This document shows positions 1 through 6,534 of a stretch of DNA of 9,388 nt, piece by piece; within the stretch, counting starts at the first letter, position 1; each line of letters begins with the position of its first letter. Both the position numbers and the translations under genes were made by a program. The DNA comes from Flavobacteriales bacterium UBA3376. Lineage in GTDB: Bacteria; Bacteroidota; Bacteroidia; Flavobacteriales; Weeksellaceae. The notes beneath the pieces are model-generated. The model worked only from the letters and a program-made list of their open reading frames with translations, was not told where the DNA came from and did no database searches. Where the stretch lies: positions 1-9,388 of the forward strand of contig DEQC01000096.1 of NCBI GenBank assembly GCA_002359055.1. The letters are read 5' to 3'.

Positions 1-671
1 ATGATTCCATCGAATATCTCAGGGATTTCTTGTTCAAATAATCTTTCCAAAAACTTATTAGATGTTCTCGACAAGATAATTTGAGGCTTAATTCCTTTCA
101 ATTTAACTTCATCCACTACTGCACGCACTGACTCACCTTTTCTAAAGAAATCTGAAGGAATTTGATTATCTCTTGGTAAAATCATTTCGTTTTGGTCATC
201 ATCCATTACGATTACATGACTTTTACGTATATGATGAACTTCACCTGTAACGATTTCACCTTCCATTTCTTTGAATCTTTGGTACAAGTTAGCATTGTCA
301 TGTTCCATAACTTTTGCTACCAAGTTTTGACGCAAAGCCAAAATAGCTCTTCTCCCCAAATCTTCAATTGCTACCGATTCTGAAACTTCCTCTCCCACTT
401 CGAAATCTGGTTCAATCTTTCTTGCTTCAGACAAAGCGATTTCAGCACTATCGTCTTCAACCATCCCATCTTCAACAACAATTCTATTGTGCCATATTTC
501 TAAATCACCTTTGTCGGGGTTTACTATGATGTCAAAGTTATCATCCGAGCCGTATTTCCTTCTCAATACCGCTTGAAGTGATTCTTCTAAAATCGCCATC
601 AAAGTAATTCTATCTATATTTTTTTCGTCTTTAAAATCACCAAATGATTCTATCAGTGCTATATTATCCAT
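1..671 (-). CDS. nusA: Transcription termination/antitermination factor NusA (C-terminal part beyond window)
   Basis: NusA binds RNA polymerase and nascent RNA and modulates pausing, termination and antitermination in the cytoplasm. I translated the minus strand from the ATG at 671: 223 codons are open to the left edge, so the gene is partial at its 3' end. The N-terminal RNA-polymerase-binding domain covers about residues 1-130, beginning MDNIALIESFGDF and including ILEESLQAVLRRKYG (27-41) and EDLGRRAILALRQ (103-115). An S1 RNA-binding domain follows at about 135-202 (GEIVTGEVHHI, ILPRDNQIP, PQIILSRTS). The visible sequence ends at the start of the first KH domain (FLERLFEQEIPEIFDG). The start is fixed by homology and by its place 15 bases after the rimP stop, so the two are almost certainly co-transcribed. 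The rimP-nusA order is the widely conserved one, with infB normally following outside the window. Identification is secure. Confidence 0.96.
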   Translation of the reverse strand, partial: MDNIALIESFGDFKDEKNIDRITLMAILEESLQAVLRRKYGSDDNFDIIVNPDKGDLEIWHNRIVVEDGMVEDDSAEIALSEARKIEPDFEVGEEVSESVAIEDLGRRAILALRQNLVAKVMEHDNANLYQRFKEMEGEIVTGEVHHIRKSHVIVMDDDQNEMILPRDNQIPSDFFRKGESVRAVVDEVKLKGIKPQIILSRTSNKFLERLFEQEIPEIFDGI

Positions 672-686
672 TGCTATATGGTTTTA

Positions 687-1154
687 TTAAAAAGTAATCT
701 TTACTACTGCTTTTTTAATTTCATCGTACATTATCCTCTCTTCCTTTTCCACTGTATGCTTTCCTTTGCCTACAGGTTTTGGCTCTCTCGCTTTCCATCT
801 CAACACTATTCCTTCTTCGTCTGCAATCGCTAAATCTCCCTCAATTTCCTTACCACCATCAACTTTAGAAACTTTCAATTTTCTACCAATATTCTTTTTG
901 AATTGACGGGGCATCATCAAAGGTGTTCCAACTCCAGGCGAAGACACGCTCAGTGAAAAGTCATTTTCTTCTCTATCGAGATTATGCTCTATATGTCGAC
1001 TGATGCGAACAATCTCATCTATCGATACTCCCTCATCTCCGTCAACCAAAACTTCGATGGAGTTGTCAGGCAAAATCTTCCAATCTATCAAAAATAGTGA
1101 TGAATTCTCACCAATCGCTTCCTCAATTAAACTTTGTACTAAATTTTTATTCAT
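687..1154 (-). CDS. rimP: Ribosome maturation factor RimP
   Basis: RimP assists maturation of the 30S ribosomal subunit in the cytoplasm. The 155-residue product is normal for the family. An N-terminal alpha/beta domain (about 1-80) carries the acidic VDGDEGVSIDEI stretch (37-48) and ends in the family signature SSPGVGTPL (71-79). The smaller C-terminal SH3-like domain follows (about 85-155). The reading frame extends to an upstream ATG at 1229, but those 25 extra codons run through the leader hairpin and past the likely transcription start. The ATG at 1154, giving MNKNLVQSLIEEA, matches normal RimP N termini and is chosen. It is the first gene of an operon with nusA, 15 bases downstream. A Bacteroidetes-type promoter and a terminator-like hairpin lie just upstream, suggesting control in the leader. 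Confidence 0.95.
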   Translation of the reverse strand: MNKNLVQSLIEEAIGENSSLFLIDWKILPDNSIEVLVDGDEGVSIDEIVRISRHIEHNLDREENDFSLSVSSPGVGTPLMMPRQFKKNIGRKLKVSKVDGGKEIEGDLAIADEEGIVLRWKAREPKPVGKGKHTVEKEERIMYDEIKKAVVKITF

Positions 1155-1163
1155 TTTGAACAA

Positions 1164-1187
1164 AAAAGAGAGCTCCCGCTCTCTTTT
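1164..1187 (-). promoter_or_regulatory. Hairpin with U-tract in the rimP leader (candidate attenuator)
   Basis: A perfect 10-bp inverted repeat, AAAAGAGAGC / GCTCTCTTTT, surrounds a 4-base loop. Read on the minus strand (the rimP direction), the stem is followed by a run of six T and the rimP ATG comes 9 bases after the stem. This has the form of an intrinsic terminator, yet it lies downstream of the likely rimP promoter and before the first gene. It therefore cannot be a gene-end terminator for rimP-nusA. Attenuation of the operon is inferred. It could also stop antisense transcripts running in from the minus-strand DUF456 gene. Confidence 0.6.
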
Positions 1188-1215
1188 AATGGTTTTTATT
1201 CCCTTAAATTCGTTG

Positions 1216-1223
1216 CAAATATA
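1216..1223 (-). promoter_or_regulatory. Bacteroidetes -7 box for rimP-nusA
   Basis: The minus strand reads TATATTTG, an exact match to the Bacteroidetes TAnnTTTG -7 element. Transcription would start near 1210, giving a leader of about 55 bases that contains the hairpin at 1164-1187. No convincing TTG -33 element is seen (the best is a TTC about 20 bases upstream, which would lie inside the start of the divergent alkyltransferase gene). Confidence 0.55.
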
Positions 1224-1241
1224 TAACAATTATTTGAATTT

Positions 1242-1718
1242 ATGAACTTTACATCAAAATTTCTGACAAATATCGGTTGGCTGAAAGTAGTTGGAAGCTA
1301 CGACTTTATAGAGTCAACATGCTTTACCTCCAAAGAACCTAAGACTGAAAAAAGAGGTGCTTTGTGGGAAGAGGAACTATTTAAACAGTTAACATTATAC
1401 TTTAATTATCAAAAAATTGAATTTGACCTACCGCTTAAACCTAAAGGAACAGACTTTCAACTTCAAGTTTGGAATGAAATAAAAACTGTACCTCATGGAC
1501 ATACCATCACTTATAAAGAATTGTCCGAACGAATGAAACACCCAAAAGCCATCAGAGCAATTGCTACAGCCAACGGCAAAAACCCTATTCTATTGTTTAT
1601 TCCATGCCACAGAATCATCGGTCAAAATGGCAAACTCGTCGGTTATAGTGCAGGAATCGATAGAAAAGAATTTTTATTGAATTTGGAAAATGATATAGTA
1701 CCCAATCAATTGTTCTAA
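1242..1718 (+). CDS. ogt: Methylated-DNA--[protein]-cysteine S-methyltransferase (Ogt/MGMT family)
   Basis: This suicide DNA-repair protein moves the alkyl group from O6-alkylguanine to its own active-site cysteine. The 158-residue product has a short, weakly conserved N-terminal domain (about 1-65). The conserved winged-helix DNA-binding domain follows (about 70-150), with FQLQVWNEIKTVPHG (72-86), TYKELS (90-95), the arginine-finger segment KAIRAIATANGKNPI (102-116), and the active-site motif IPCHRIIG with acceptor Cys122. The downstream GKLVGYSAGIDRKEFLL segment is also typical. The length fits stand-alone Ogt enzymes without an Ada domain. The ATG at 1242 is the natural start. It lies only 18 bases from the divergent rimP -7 box, and no clear plus-strand -7 box was found. 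The gene converges on the DUF456 gene with a 4-base gap. Confidence 0.93.
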   Translation: MNFTSKFLTNIGWLKVVGSYDFIESTCFTSKEPKTEKRGALWEEELFKQLTLYFNYQKIEFDLPLKPKGTDFQLQVWNEIKTVPHGHTITYKELSERMKHPKAIRAIATANGKNPILLFIPCHRIIGQNGKLVGYSAGIDRKEFLLNLENDIVPNQLF

Positions 1719-1722
1719 AGCA

Positions 1723-2220
1723 TCAAAAAATTATATCTTGGAAAATAAATACAAAAAACATCGTCAAAGTCAACAATAAACTAAATCCGCTCGTTATTAT
1801 AAATCCTACCAAAGCTCCAAATGCTGACTTCAAAGCTCTTTGTCTATTCTTCACATCATGCATGAGTTCACCTATTAAAGCACCTAAAAAAGGACATAAA
1901 ATCAAAGAAATAAATCCAAAGGGTGAAAAAATCAACCCAACTGCAAAACCGATCAACAAACCAATCATACCAAATCTACTTCCACCCATCCGCTTGGTAG
2001 TTACCACAGGAATTATATAATCTAAAACAGCGCTCAGTAAAGTGAAAAATCCAAACAAGCCAATCACCCAAAAACTCAATTCTGTGAAATTGAAAAACTT
2101 ACTTATGAGTAGAGTTACAAATGACAAAGGAGCACCTGGAAGAACTGGCAAAATAGAACCAAACACGCCGACCAACAAAATCAGTGCTATCAATATTTTT
2201 ATTATCAATACATATTCCAT
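1723..2220 (-). CDS. DUF456 family integral membrane protein
   Basis: This is a 165-residue, highly hydrophobic inner-membrane protein of the DUF456 family, whose molecular function is not known. Recognisable features are LPVLPG (24-29), a DYI segment after the next helix (67-69), the polar glycine-rich KRMGGSRFG (77-84), and a glycine-spaced helix with GALIGEL (113-119). Hydrophobic spans lie at about 4-22, 28-42, 50-70, 84-115 (probably two segments) and 133-160. The ATG at 2220 gives a normal N terminus (MEYVLIIKIL). The gene is transcribed away from the channel operon and meets ogt tail to tail, with 4 bases between the stops and no hairpin terminator. An imperfect -7-like TACTTTTA lies just upstream on the minus strand. 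The family call is firm; no function is offered. Confidence 0.85.
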   Translation of the reverse strand: MEYVLIIKILIALILLVGVFGSILPVLPGAPLSFVTLLISKFFNFTELSFWVIGLFGFFTLLSAVLDYIIPVVTTKRMGGSRFGMIGLLIGFAVGLIFSPFGFISLILCPFLGALIGELMHDVKNRQRALKSAFGALVGFIITSGFSLLLTLTMFFVFIFQDIIF

Positions 2221-2278
2221 CTTGTAAAAGTAGTTTCTTTTTAAGGATTTTTTAAAAAAATAAGTAAATCGGATTGAC

Positions 2279-2286
2279 TAACTTTG
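2279..2286 (+). promoter_or_regulatory. Bacteroidetes -7 box for the channel-pdxJ-hydrolase operon
   Basis: TAACTTTG matches TAnnTTTG exactly and lies 15 bases before the GTG start at 2302. The expected transcription start, about 2290-2294, would leave a leader of only about 10 bases. A clear -33 TTG at the usual spacing is not visible; an A/T-rich run occupies 2247-2264. Confidence 0.6.
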
Positions 2287-2301
2287 CATAAATTTTATTG
2301 A

Positions 2302-3576
2302 GTGCTAAAACTAATCAACAATCAAGAAGCTAACCAATTCATAGGAAAGTTCACAAATTCTATAAGAGAATTGTTCGATAACCTTTTGGGTGAATTTTTA
2401 GGAAAAGCTATCGTCCCAGTAGTGGAAGTGCTTTTTTGGGTAGCTGCTATTTTGTTAATTGATTTTCTCTTGCAAAAAATTTCGGGTAAAATTTTTGGAT
2501 GGATTTTTAATCGTCCTCATTTTACTTGGAGTAGAGAATTTTATCAGCACAAAGTTTTTAGAACTCTTATTCATTTTTTGACCGTCTATATTTTGAATTT
2601 GGTCAATCCATTTGTTTTTCAAAAATATCCTGGAATCGACAAATTCATCGATAAATTCATTGGATTGATCATCATTATACTATTTGTTTTATTCATCTTT
2701 AGAATCATCGATGCTATAATTGATATCAATGAAAACAAGGACAGTCACACCAAAGTCGGTATTCGAACTTTTGGTCAATTAACAAAGATTTTTGTAGCCT
2801 TTTTTGGATTTCTAACCTTCATTGCTACATTAATAGACGTTGAACTATCGCAGATCTTCACTATACTGGGAGCATTGACAGCTGTTATACTGTTGATTTT
2901 CAGAGATTCTATTTTAGGATTTGTATCTGGTTTACAAATTTCAACCTCCAAAAGCATAAAAATCGGTGATTGGATTTCAGTTTCAAAATACAATGTCGAA
3001 GGAACTGTCATGGAAATAAACCTTGCTGTAACCAAAATAGAGAAATTTGACAAAAGCGTTTCGACTGTACCAACTTATGATTTGATTGCTTCAGAAGTAA
3101 CCAACAATTCATGGATGACCGCTTCAAACACGAGAAGAATAAAAAGATCCATAGTATTCAATGTAAAATCTTTTCAGTTTTGCGATTCGGGATTTTTAGA
3201 AAAGATGAAGCAAATCGATTTACTCACAGAATACATAGAAGATAAAAACAAAGAAATCGAAGCATACAATCAAAAAAACAAAAAGAAAAACAATATCATC
3301 AATGGAAGACAGCTCACCAACATTGGATTGTTTAGAATTTATGCTTTAAATTATTTAAAAAGCAGAGAAGAAATCTCAAAAGAAGACACTTTGGTTGTTA
3401 GACAACTGCCTGTAGATTCATTTGGATTGCCACTTGAGATTTATTGTTTTGCCAATGAAACAGTTTTTGAAACTTTTGAACAAATCCAAGCCGATATTTT
3501 CGATCATTTAATCACAGCGAGCAAAGATTTCAATTTAGAAGTTTCACAACCATTTATAATATATAACAATGACTAG
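2302..3576 (+). CDS. ybdG: Mechanosensitive ion channel, MscS superfamily, YbdG (MscM-like) type
   Basis: This inner-membrane channel is expected to open under membrane tension and release solutes on osmotic downshock. The 424-residue product has about five hydrophobic spans (38-57, 85-107, 118-142, 158-178, 183-200). The last leads into the pore-lining helix and the conserved MscS beta domain: RDSILGFVSGLQIS (201-214), IGDWISVSKYNVEGTV (221-236), and STVPTYDLIASEVTNNSWM (254-272). The KYNVEG and VPTYDLI forms, the lysine-rich cytoplasmic segment (313-331) and RQLTNIGLFRIYALNYL (336-352) are as I recall for E. coli YbdG rather than MscS itself, and the length agrees. The start is GTG; a stop codon in frame immediately upstream (2299-2301) and the lack of an early ATG leave little choice. 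The 3' end overlaps pdxJ by 8 bases. Confidence 0.9.
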   Translation: MLKLINNQEANQFIGKFTNSIRELFDNLLGEFLGKAIVPVVEVLFWVAAILLIDFLLQKISGKIFGWIFNRPHFTWSREFYQHKVFRTLIHFLTVYILNLVNPFVFQKYPGIDKFIDKFIGLIIIILFVLFIFRIIDAIIDINENKDSHTKVGIRTFGQLTKIFVAFFGFLTFIATLIDVELSQIFTILGALTAVILLIFRDSILGFVSGLQISTSKSIKIGDWISVSKYNVEGTVMEINLAVTKIEKFDKSVSTVPTYDLIASEVTNNSWMTASNTRRIKRSIVFNVKSFQFCDSGFLEKMKQIDLLTEYIEDKNKEIEAYNQKNKKKNNIINGRQLTNIGLFRIYALNYLKSREEISKEDTLVVRQLPVDSFGLPLEIYCFANETVFETFEQIQADIFDHLITASKDFNLEVSQPFIIYNND

Positions 3577-4303
3577 ACTAAGTGTAAACATTAATAAAGT
3601 TGCAACTTTAAGAAATTCAAGAGGAGGCGACACTCCAAACGTCATAGAAGCTGCAATCAAAGCCCAAGAATTCGGTGCAGAAGGAATCACCATTCACCCA
3701 CGACCTGACGAAAGACATATCAGATATCAAGACGCAAGGGATTTGAAAGACGTGGTTAAGACTGAATTCAACATTGAAGGAAATCCAATCAAAAAGTTTA
3801 TGGATTTAGTTTTGGAAATCAAACCCGACCAAGTAACTTTAGTTCCTGATAGCGATGATGTATTGACTTCAAATGCTGGTTGGGATACAATTACTCATAA
3901 AGATTTTCTTACGGAGGTAATCTGTGAATTTAAAAAGAACAACATTAGAACTTCAATTTTCTTAGATCCAAATCCTTCTTTGGTTGAAGCAGCTGCACAA
4001 ACTGGAGCTGATAGAATTGAATTGTACACTGAGCATTTTGCAGTTGAATATGCCAAAGGAAATAAAGAAGCAATCAATATTTATAAAGAAACTGCTGATT
4101 TAGCACTGAAAAACGGATTGGTTTTAAATGCTGGACATGATTTGAGTTTAGATAACTTACAGTTTTTCATTGAACAAATTCCTGAAATTGCAGAAGTATC
4201 CATTGGACACGCTCTGATTTCAGAATCGATTTATATGGGACTTGAAAACACCATTCAAGCGTATTTGAAAAGAATTGAATTGGCTCACAAAAAAGAATTT
4301 TAA
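3569..4303 (+). CDS. pdxJ: Pyridoxine 5'-phosphate synthase PdxJ
   Basis: PdxJ condenses 1-deoxyxylulose 5-phosphate with 3-amino-2-oxopropyl phosphate to form pyridoxine 5'-phosphate, the ring-closing step of DXP-dependent vitamin B6 synthesis, in the cytoplasm. The 244-residue TIM barrel is full length. It begins with the family N terminus LSVNINKVATLRNSRGGD (4-21). TIHPRPDERHI (41-51) carries catalytic His43, NIEGNP (68-73) carries Glu70, FLDPNPS occurs at 131-137, and NAGHDLSLDN (187-196) carries His190. The C-terminal IGHALISESIYMGLE (212-226) binds phosphate in this family. The ATG lies inside the last codons of the channel gene (8-base overlap), suggesting translational coupling. The stop is followed after one base by the hydrolase ATG. 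Confidence 0.97.
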   Translation: MTRLSVNINKVATLRNSRGGDTPNVIEAAIKAQEFGAEGITIHPRPDERHIRYQDARDLKDVVKTEFNIEGNPIKKFMDLVLEIKPDQVTLVPDSDDVLTSNAGWDTITHKDFLTEVICEFKKNNIRTSIFLDPNPSLVEAAAQTGADRIELYTEHFAVEYAKGNKEAINIYKETADLALKNGLVLNAGHDLSLDNLQFFIEQIPEIAEVSIGHALISESIYMGLENTIQAYLKRIELAHKKEF

Positions 4304-4304
4304 T

Positions 4305-5081
4305 ATGTCTAAAAAAATATTACACAGCAAAATTTACGGAGAAAACCCAAAACATTTATTGATTTTCCACGGATTATTTGGTCAATCCGATAATTTTGGG
4401 ACGCTTGCCAAACAGTTTTCTGAATTGTATACCGTTCATACCATTGATTTAAGAAATCACGGACGCAGTTTTCATTCTGATGAAGTGAGTTTTGATGCTA
4501 TGTCTGATGATATCTTGAATTATTTAGAGACACATCAAATCAATACTTGTTATTTATTAGGCCATTCATTGGGAGGAAAAGTAGTGATGGAATTCGCTTA
4601 CAAATACCCTGAACGATTGGAAAAATTAATAGTTGCTGACATCGCTCCAAAGTCTTATCCACCACATCACCAAAGCATCATCAAAGGCTTGAATTCAGTA
4701 GATTTCTCTCAAGTGGAAAAACGTTCTGATGTTGAAGAGTTCTTGAAAACTTATATTCCTGAATTGGGAGTTCGTCAGTTTTTATTGAAAAATGTATATA
4801 TGATCGAAAAAGGTCAATATGCTTTTAGGTTTAATTTGAAAGTTTTGACAGAAAAGTATTCAGATTTGATCGAAAAAGGTTTAGACAACGGAAAGTTTGA
4901 TAAACCCACTTTATTTATAAGAGGTGGTAATTCTCATTACATTATGGATGAAGATTTCGCTTTGATTGAAAATCACTTCCCGAATTATACCGTCAAAACC
5001 ATTCCCAATGCAGGTCATTGGGTACATGCAGAAAACCCGAAAATGTTTTATGATTTTGTAATTGAGTTTTTAGAGAAATAA
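4305..5081 (+). CDS. ybfF: Alpha/beta-fold hydrolase, YbfF-like esterase
   Basis: This is a cytoplasmic alpha/beta hydrolase expected to cleave an ester or thioester; the true substrate is unknown. The 258-residue product contains the oxyanion segment FHGLFGQSDNFG (21-32) and DLRNHGRS (48-55). The nucleophile elbow GHSLGGK carries Ser88, DIAP carries Asp112, and NAGHWVHAENP carries His238. HGLFG, RNHG, GHSLGGK and DIAP together are typical of the E. coli YbfF branch, in which I recall the acidic residue sitting at the DIAP position rather than late in the protein. The frame is open back to an ATG at 4275 inside pdxJ, but the ATG at 4305, one base after the pdxJ stop, gives the normal N terminus. 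It is the last gene of the operon and is followed by a hairpin terminator. Confidence 0.9.
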   Translation: MSKKILHSKIYGENPKHLLIFHGLFGQSDNFGTLAKQFSELYTVHTIDLRNHGRSFHSDEVSFDAMSDDILNYLETHQINTCYLLGHSLGGKVVMEFAYKYPERLEKLIVADIAPKSYPPHHQSIIKGLNSVDFSQVEKRSDVEEFLKTYIPELGVRQFLLKNVYMIEKGQYAFRFNLKVLTEKYSDLIEKGLDNGKFDKPTLFIRGGNSHYIMDEDFALIENHFPNYTVKTIPNAGHWVHAENPKMFYDFVIEFLEK

Positions 5082-5088
5082 AAAATTC

Positions 5089-5118
5089 AGCTTTTCCAAA
5101 TCTAATTTTGGAAAAGCT
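5089..5118. terminator. Bidirectional intrinsic terminator
   Basis: A perfect 12-bp inverted repeat, AGCTTTTCCAAA / TTTGGAAAAGCT, encloses a 6-base loop. On the plus strand it is followed by AAATTTTAT, and on the minus strand by GAATTTTT, so both directions have a T-rich tail. It fills the 42-base gap between the convergent hydrolase and sugar-dehydrogenase genes and probably ends both transcripts. Confidence 0.8.
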
Positions 5119-5123
5119 AAATT

Positions 5124-6404
5124 TTATAATTGAGCATCTGAATTTCCGTTAAAAAATCCTTTCACATCATAGACGATTGATTTTTCTTTTTGTAGAGCAT
5201 TCAAATCCAACTCATTGAATTCTTTGTGTGCAACTGCCAAAACTATTGCATCATATTTTAAATCAGTATTCAATTGATCACAACTTTCAATTCCGTGTTC
5301 TTCCTTAACTTCTTCTGGATTTGCCCAAGGATCATAAGTGTGTACATCTATGCTATAATCTTCTAAAGCCTTGATAACATCAACAACTCTTGTATTTCTA
5401 ACATCAGGACAATTTTCTTTGAAAGTAACACCTAACATTAAAACTTTTGCACCATTTATATGTATGTCTTTTTCGATCATAGTTTTCACGACTTGCGAAG
5501 CCACATATTCACCCATTGAATCATTTAACCTTCTACCGGCTAAAATAATTTCTGGATGATAACCATGACGTTGAGCTTTTTGAGCCAAATAATATGGATC
5601 TACACCTATACAATGTCCGCCGACAAGACCAGGTTTGAAAGGCAAGAAATTCCATTTAGTTGCTGCAGCTTCCAAAACTGCATGTGTATCGATTTCGAGT
5701 ATATTAAAAATTTTCGCCAATTCATTAACAAAAGCAATGTTGATGTCGCGTTGTGCATTTTCGATCACTTTTGCGGCTTCAGCTACTTTAATCGAAGGTG
5801 CTAAATGCGTTCCTGCTGTGATTACAGAAGCATAGAGTTCATCGACTTTTTTTCCAACTTCTTCAGTTGAACCCGAAGTAACTTTCAAGATTTTATCGAC
5901 TGTATGTTCTTTATCTCCAGGATTTATACGCTCGGGCGAATATCCAGCAAAGAAATCTTCATTGAATTTTAAACCTGAAACTTCTTCGATAATTGGCACG
6001 CACTCTTCTTCAGTTGCTCCTGGATAAACAGTGGATTCATAAATCACTATATCACCTTTTTTGATGATGCTACCCACAGTTTCACTCGCTTTTTTCAAAG
6101 GAGTTAAATCTGGATTTTTATTTTGATCTATAGGCGTTGGAACTGTAACTATGAAATAATTACAATCCTTTATATCTTCGACTGAAGTAGTCACAAACAA
6201 ACCGAATTCATCGTTTAACTCAGATTTCAATACTTGTTGTAAATCTTTATCATCAACTTCAAGTGTACTATCAATACCATTTTTCAACTCATTAACTCTT
6301 CCTTCATTGATATCAAATCCTACGGTATAGTATTTTGTTGCGAATAATCTTGCCAAGGGTAAGCCAACATAGCCTAAACCAATTACTGCTATTTTTGCAT
6401 TCAT
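5124..6404 (-). CDS. tviB: Nucleotide-sugar (UDP-N-acetylglucosamine type) 6-dehydrogenase, TviB/WbpA-like
   Basis: The enzyme oxidises C6 of a UDP-HexNAc twice with NAD+, giving the uronic acid used in capsule, O-antigen or exopolysaccharide. The 426-residue product has the three-domain UDP-glucose dehydrogenase layout. The N-terminal Rossmann motif is IGLGYVGLPLA (8-18), with VPTPID (88-93), YESTVYPGATEEECVP (122-137) and GYSPERINPGD (154-164). The central domain has EAAKVIENAQRDINIAFVNE (209-228) with Lys212, and GLVGGHCIGVDPYYL (259-273) with catalytic Cys265. The C-terminal domain carries GVTFKENCPDVRNTRV (325-340). PERINPGD, ENAQRDINIA and KWNFLPFKPG closely match my memory of TviB of the Vi-antigen pathway, so UDP-GlcNAc is the likeliest substrate; UDP-GalNAc or UDP-ManNAc cannot be excluded. 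No glycosyltransferase or partner epimerase lies nearby in the window. The start is set by the Rossmann motif. Confidence 0.92.
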   Translation of the reverse strand: MNAKIAVIGLGYVGLPLARLFATKYYTVGFDINEGRVNELKNGIDSTLEVDDKDLQQVLKSELNDEFGLFVTTSVEDIKDCNYFIVTVPTPIDQNKNPDLTPLKKASETVGSIIKKGDIVIYESTVYPGATEEECVPIIEEVSGLKFNEDFFAGYSPERINPGDKEHTVDKILKVTSGSTEEVGKKVDELYASVITAGTHLAPSIKVAEAAKVIENAQRDINIAFVNELAKIFNILEIDTHAVLEAAATKWNFLPFKPGLVGGHCIGVDPYYLAQKAQRHGYHPEIILAGRRLNDSMGEYVASQVVKTMIEKDIHINGAKVLMLGVTFKENCPDVRNTRVVDVIKALEDYSIDVHTYDPWANPEEVKEEHGIESCDQLNTDLKYDAIVLAVAHKEFNELDLNALQKEKSIVYDVKGFFNGNSDAQL

Positions 6405-6422
6405 TCTTACGACTTTAACTCA

Positions 6423-6430
6423 CAAAATTA
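6423..6430 (-). promoter_or_regulatory. Bacteroidetes -7 box for the sugar dehydrogenase
   Basis: The minus strand reads TAATTTTG, an exact TAnnTTTG match, 18 bases before the ATG at 6404. The predicted leader is about 12-14 bases. The -33 element is unclear because the surrounding sequence is almost all A/T. Confidence 0.5.
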
Positions 6431-6453
6431 AATTAATTTTCCTATTTACTGTA

Positions 6454-6489
6454 GTTAATAAATTATTTAAATTATTAAGACTTATTAAC
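6454..6489. repeat. AT-rich inverted repeat in divergent promoter region
   Basis: The arms GTTAATAA (6454-6461) and TTATTAAC (6482-6489) are perfect inverted repeats separated by 20 bases. Between them is an 8-base direct repeat, AAATTATT (6460-6467 and 6469-6476). It sits between the dehydrogenase and pth promoters. It could be an operator or AT-rich upstream element, but simple composition could also produce it. Confidence 0.25.
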
Positions 6490-6534
6490 TTTCAATGAAA
6501 TTATAAAACGAGCAATTAATTTAAATCAAAGCTA

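Noticed and set aside
192..383. 63-codon plus-strand open frame
   Set aside because: It lies antisense within nusA, whose minus-strand translation matches a known family throughout; the short product has no recognisable domain.
1155..1229. 25-codon upstream extension of rimP from an ATG at 1229
   Set aside because: It would need transcription to start before the -7 box at 1216-1223, reads through the hairpin, and adds residues not seen in RimP proteins.
1003..1245. 80-codon plus-strand open frame opposite rimP
   Set aside because: Antisense to the well-supported rimP gene and its leader, with no family resemblance and running through the leader hairpin.
2225..2232. Minus-strand TACTTTTA as a promoter for the DUF456 gene
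   Set aside because: It misses the final G of TAnnTTTG and the region is A/T-rich, so chance is a fair explanation; too weak to list as a feature.
2247..2260. T6A7 palindrome-like run before the channel gene
   Set aside because: A simple A/T run without a GC stem; not a terminator for any gene that reads through it.
2634..2662. Short tandem repeat in the channel gene (DKFI DKFI in the protein)
   Set aside because: A two-copy four-residue repeat within a loop and helix start; no sign of a larger repeat or of function.
4275..4304. 10-residue upstream extension of the YbfF-like hydrolase
   Set aside because: It overlaps the end of pdxJ; the ATG at 4305 gives the expected N terminus.
5371..5835. 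Three plus-strand open frames (5371-5559, 5556-5804, 5635-5835)
   Set aside because: All are antisense shadows of the sugar dehydrogenase and show no domain of their own.
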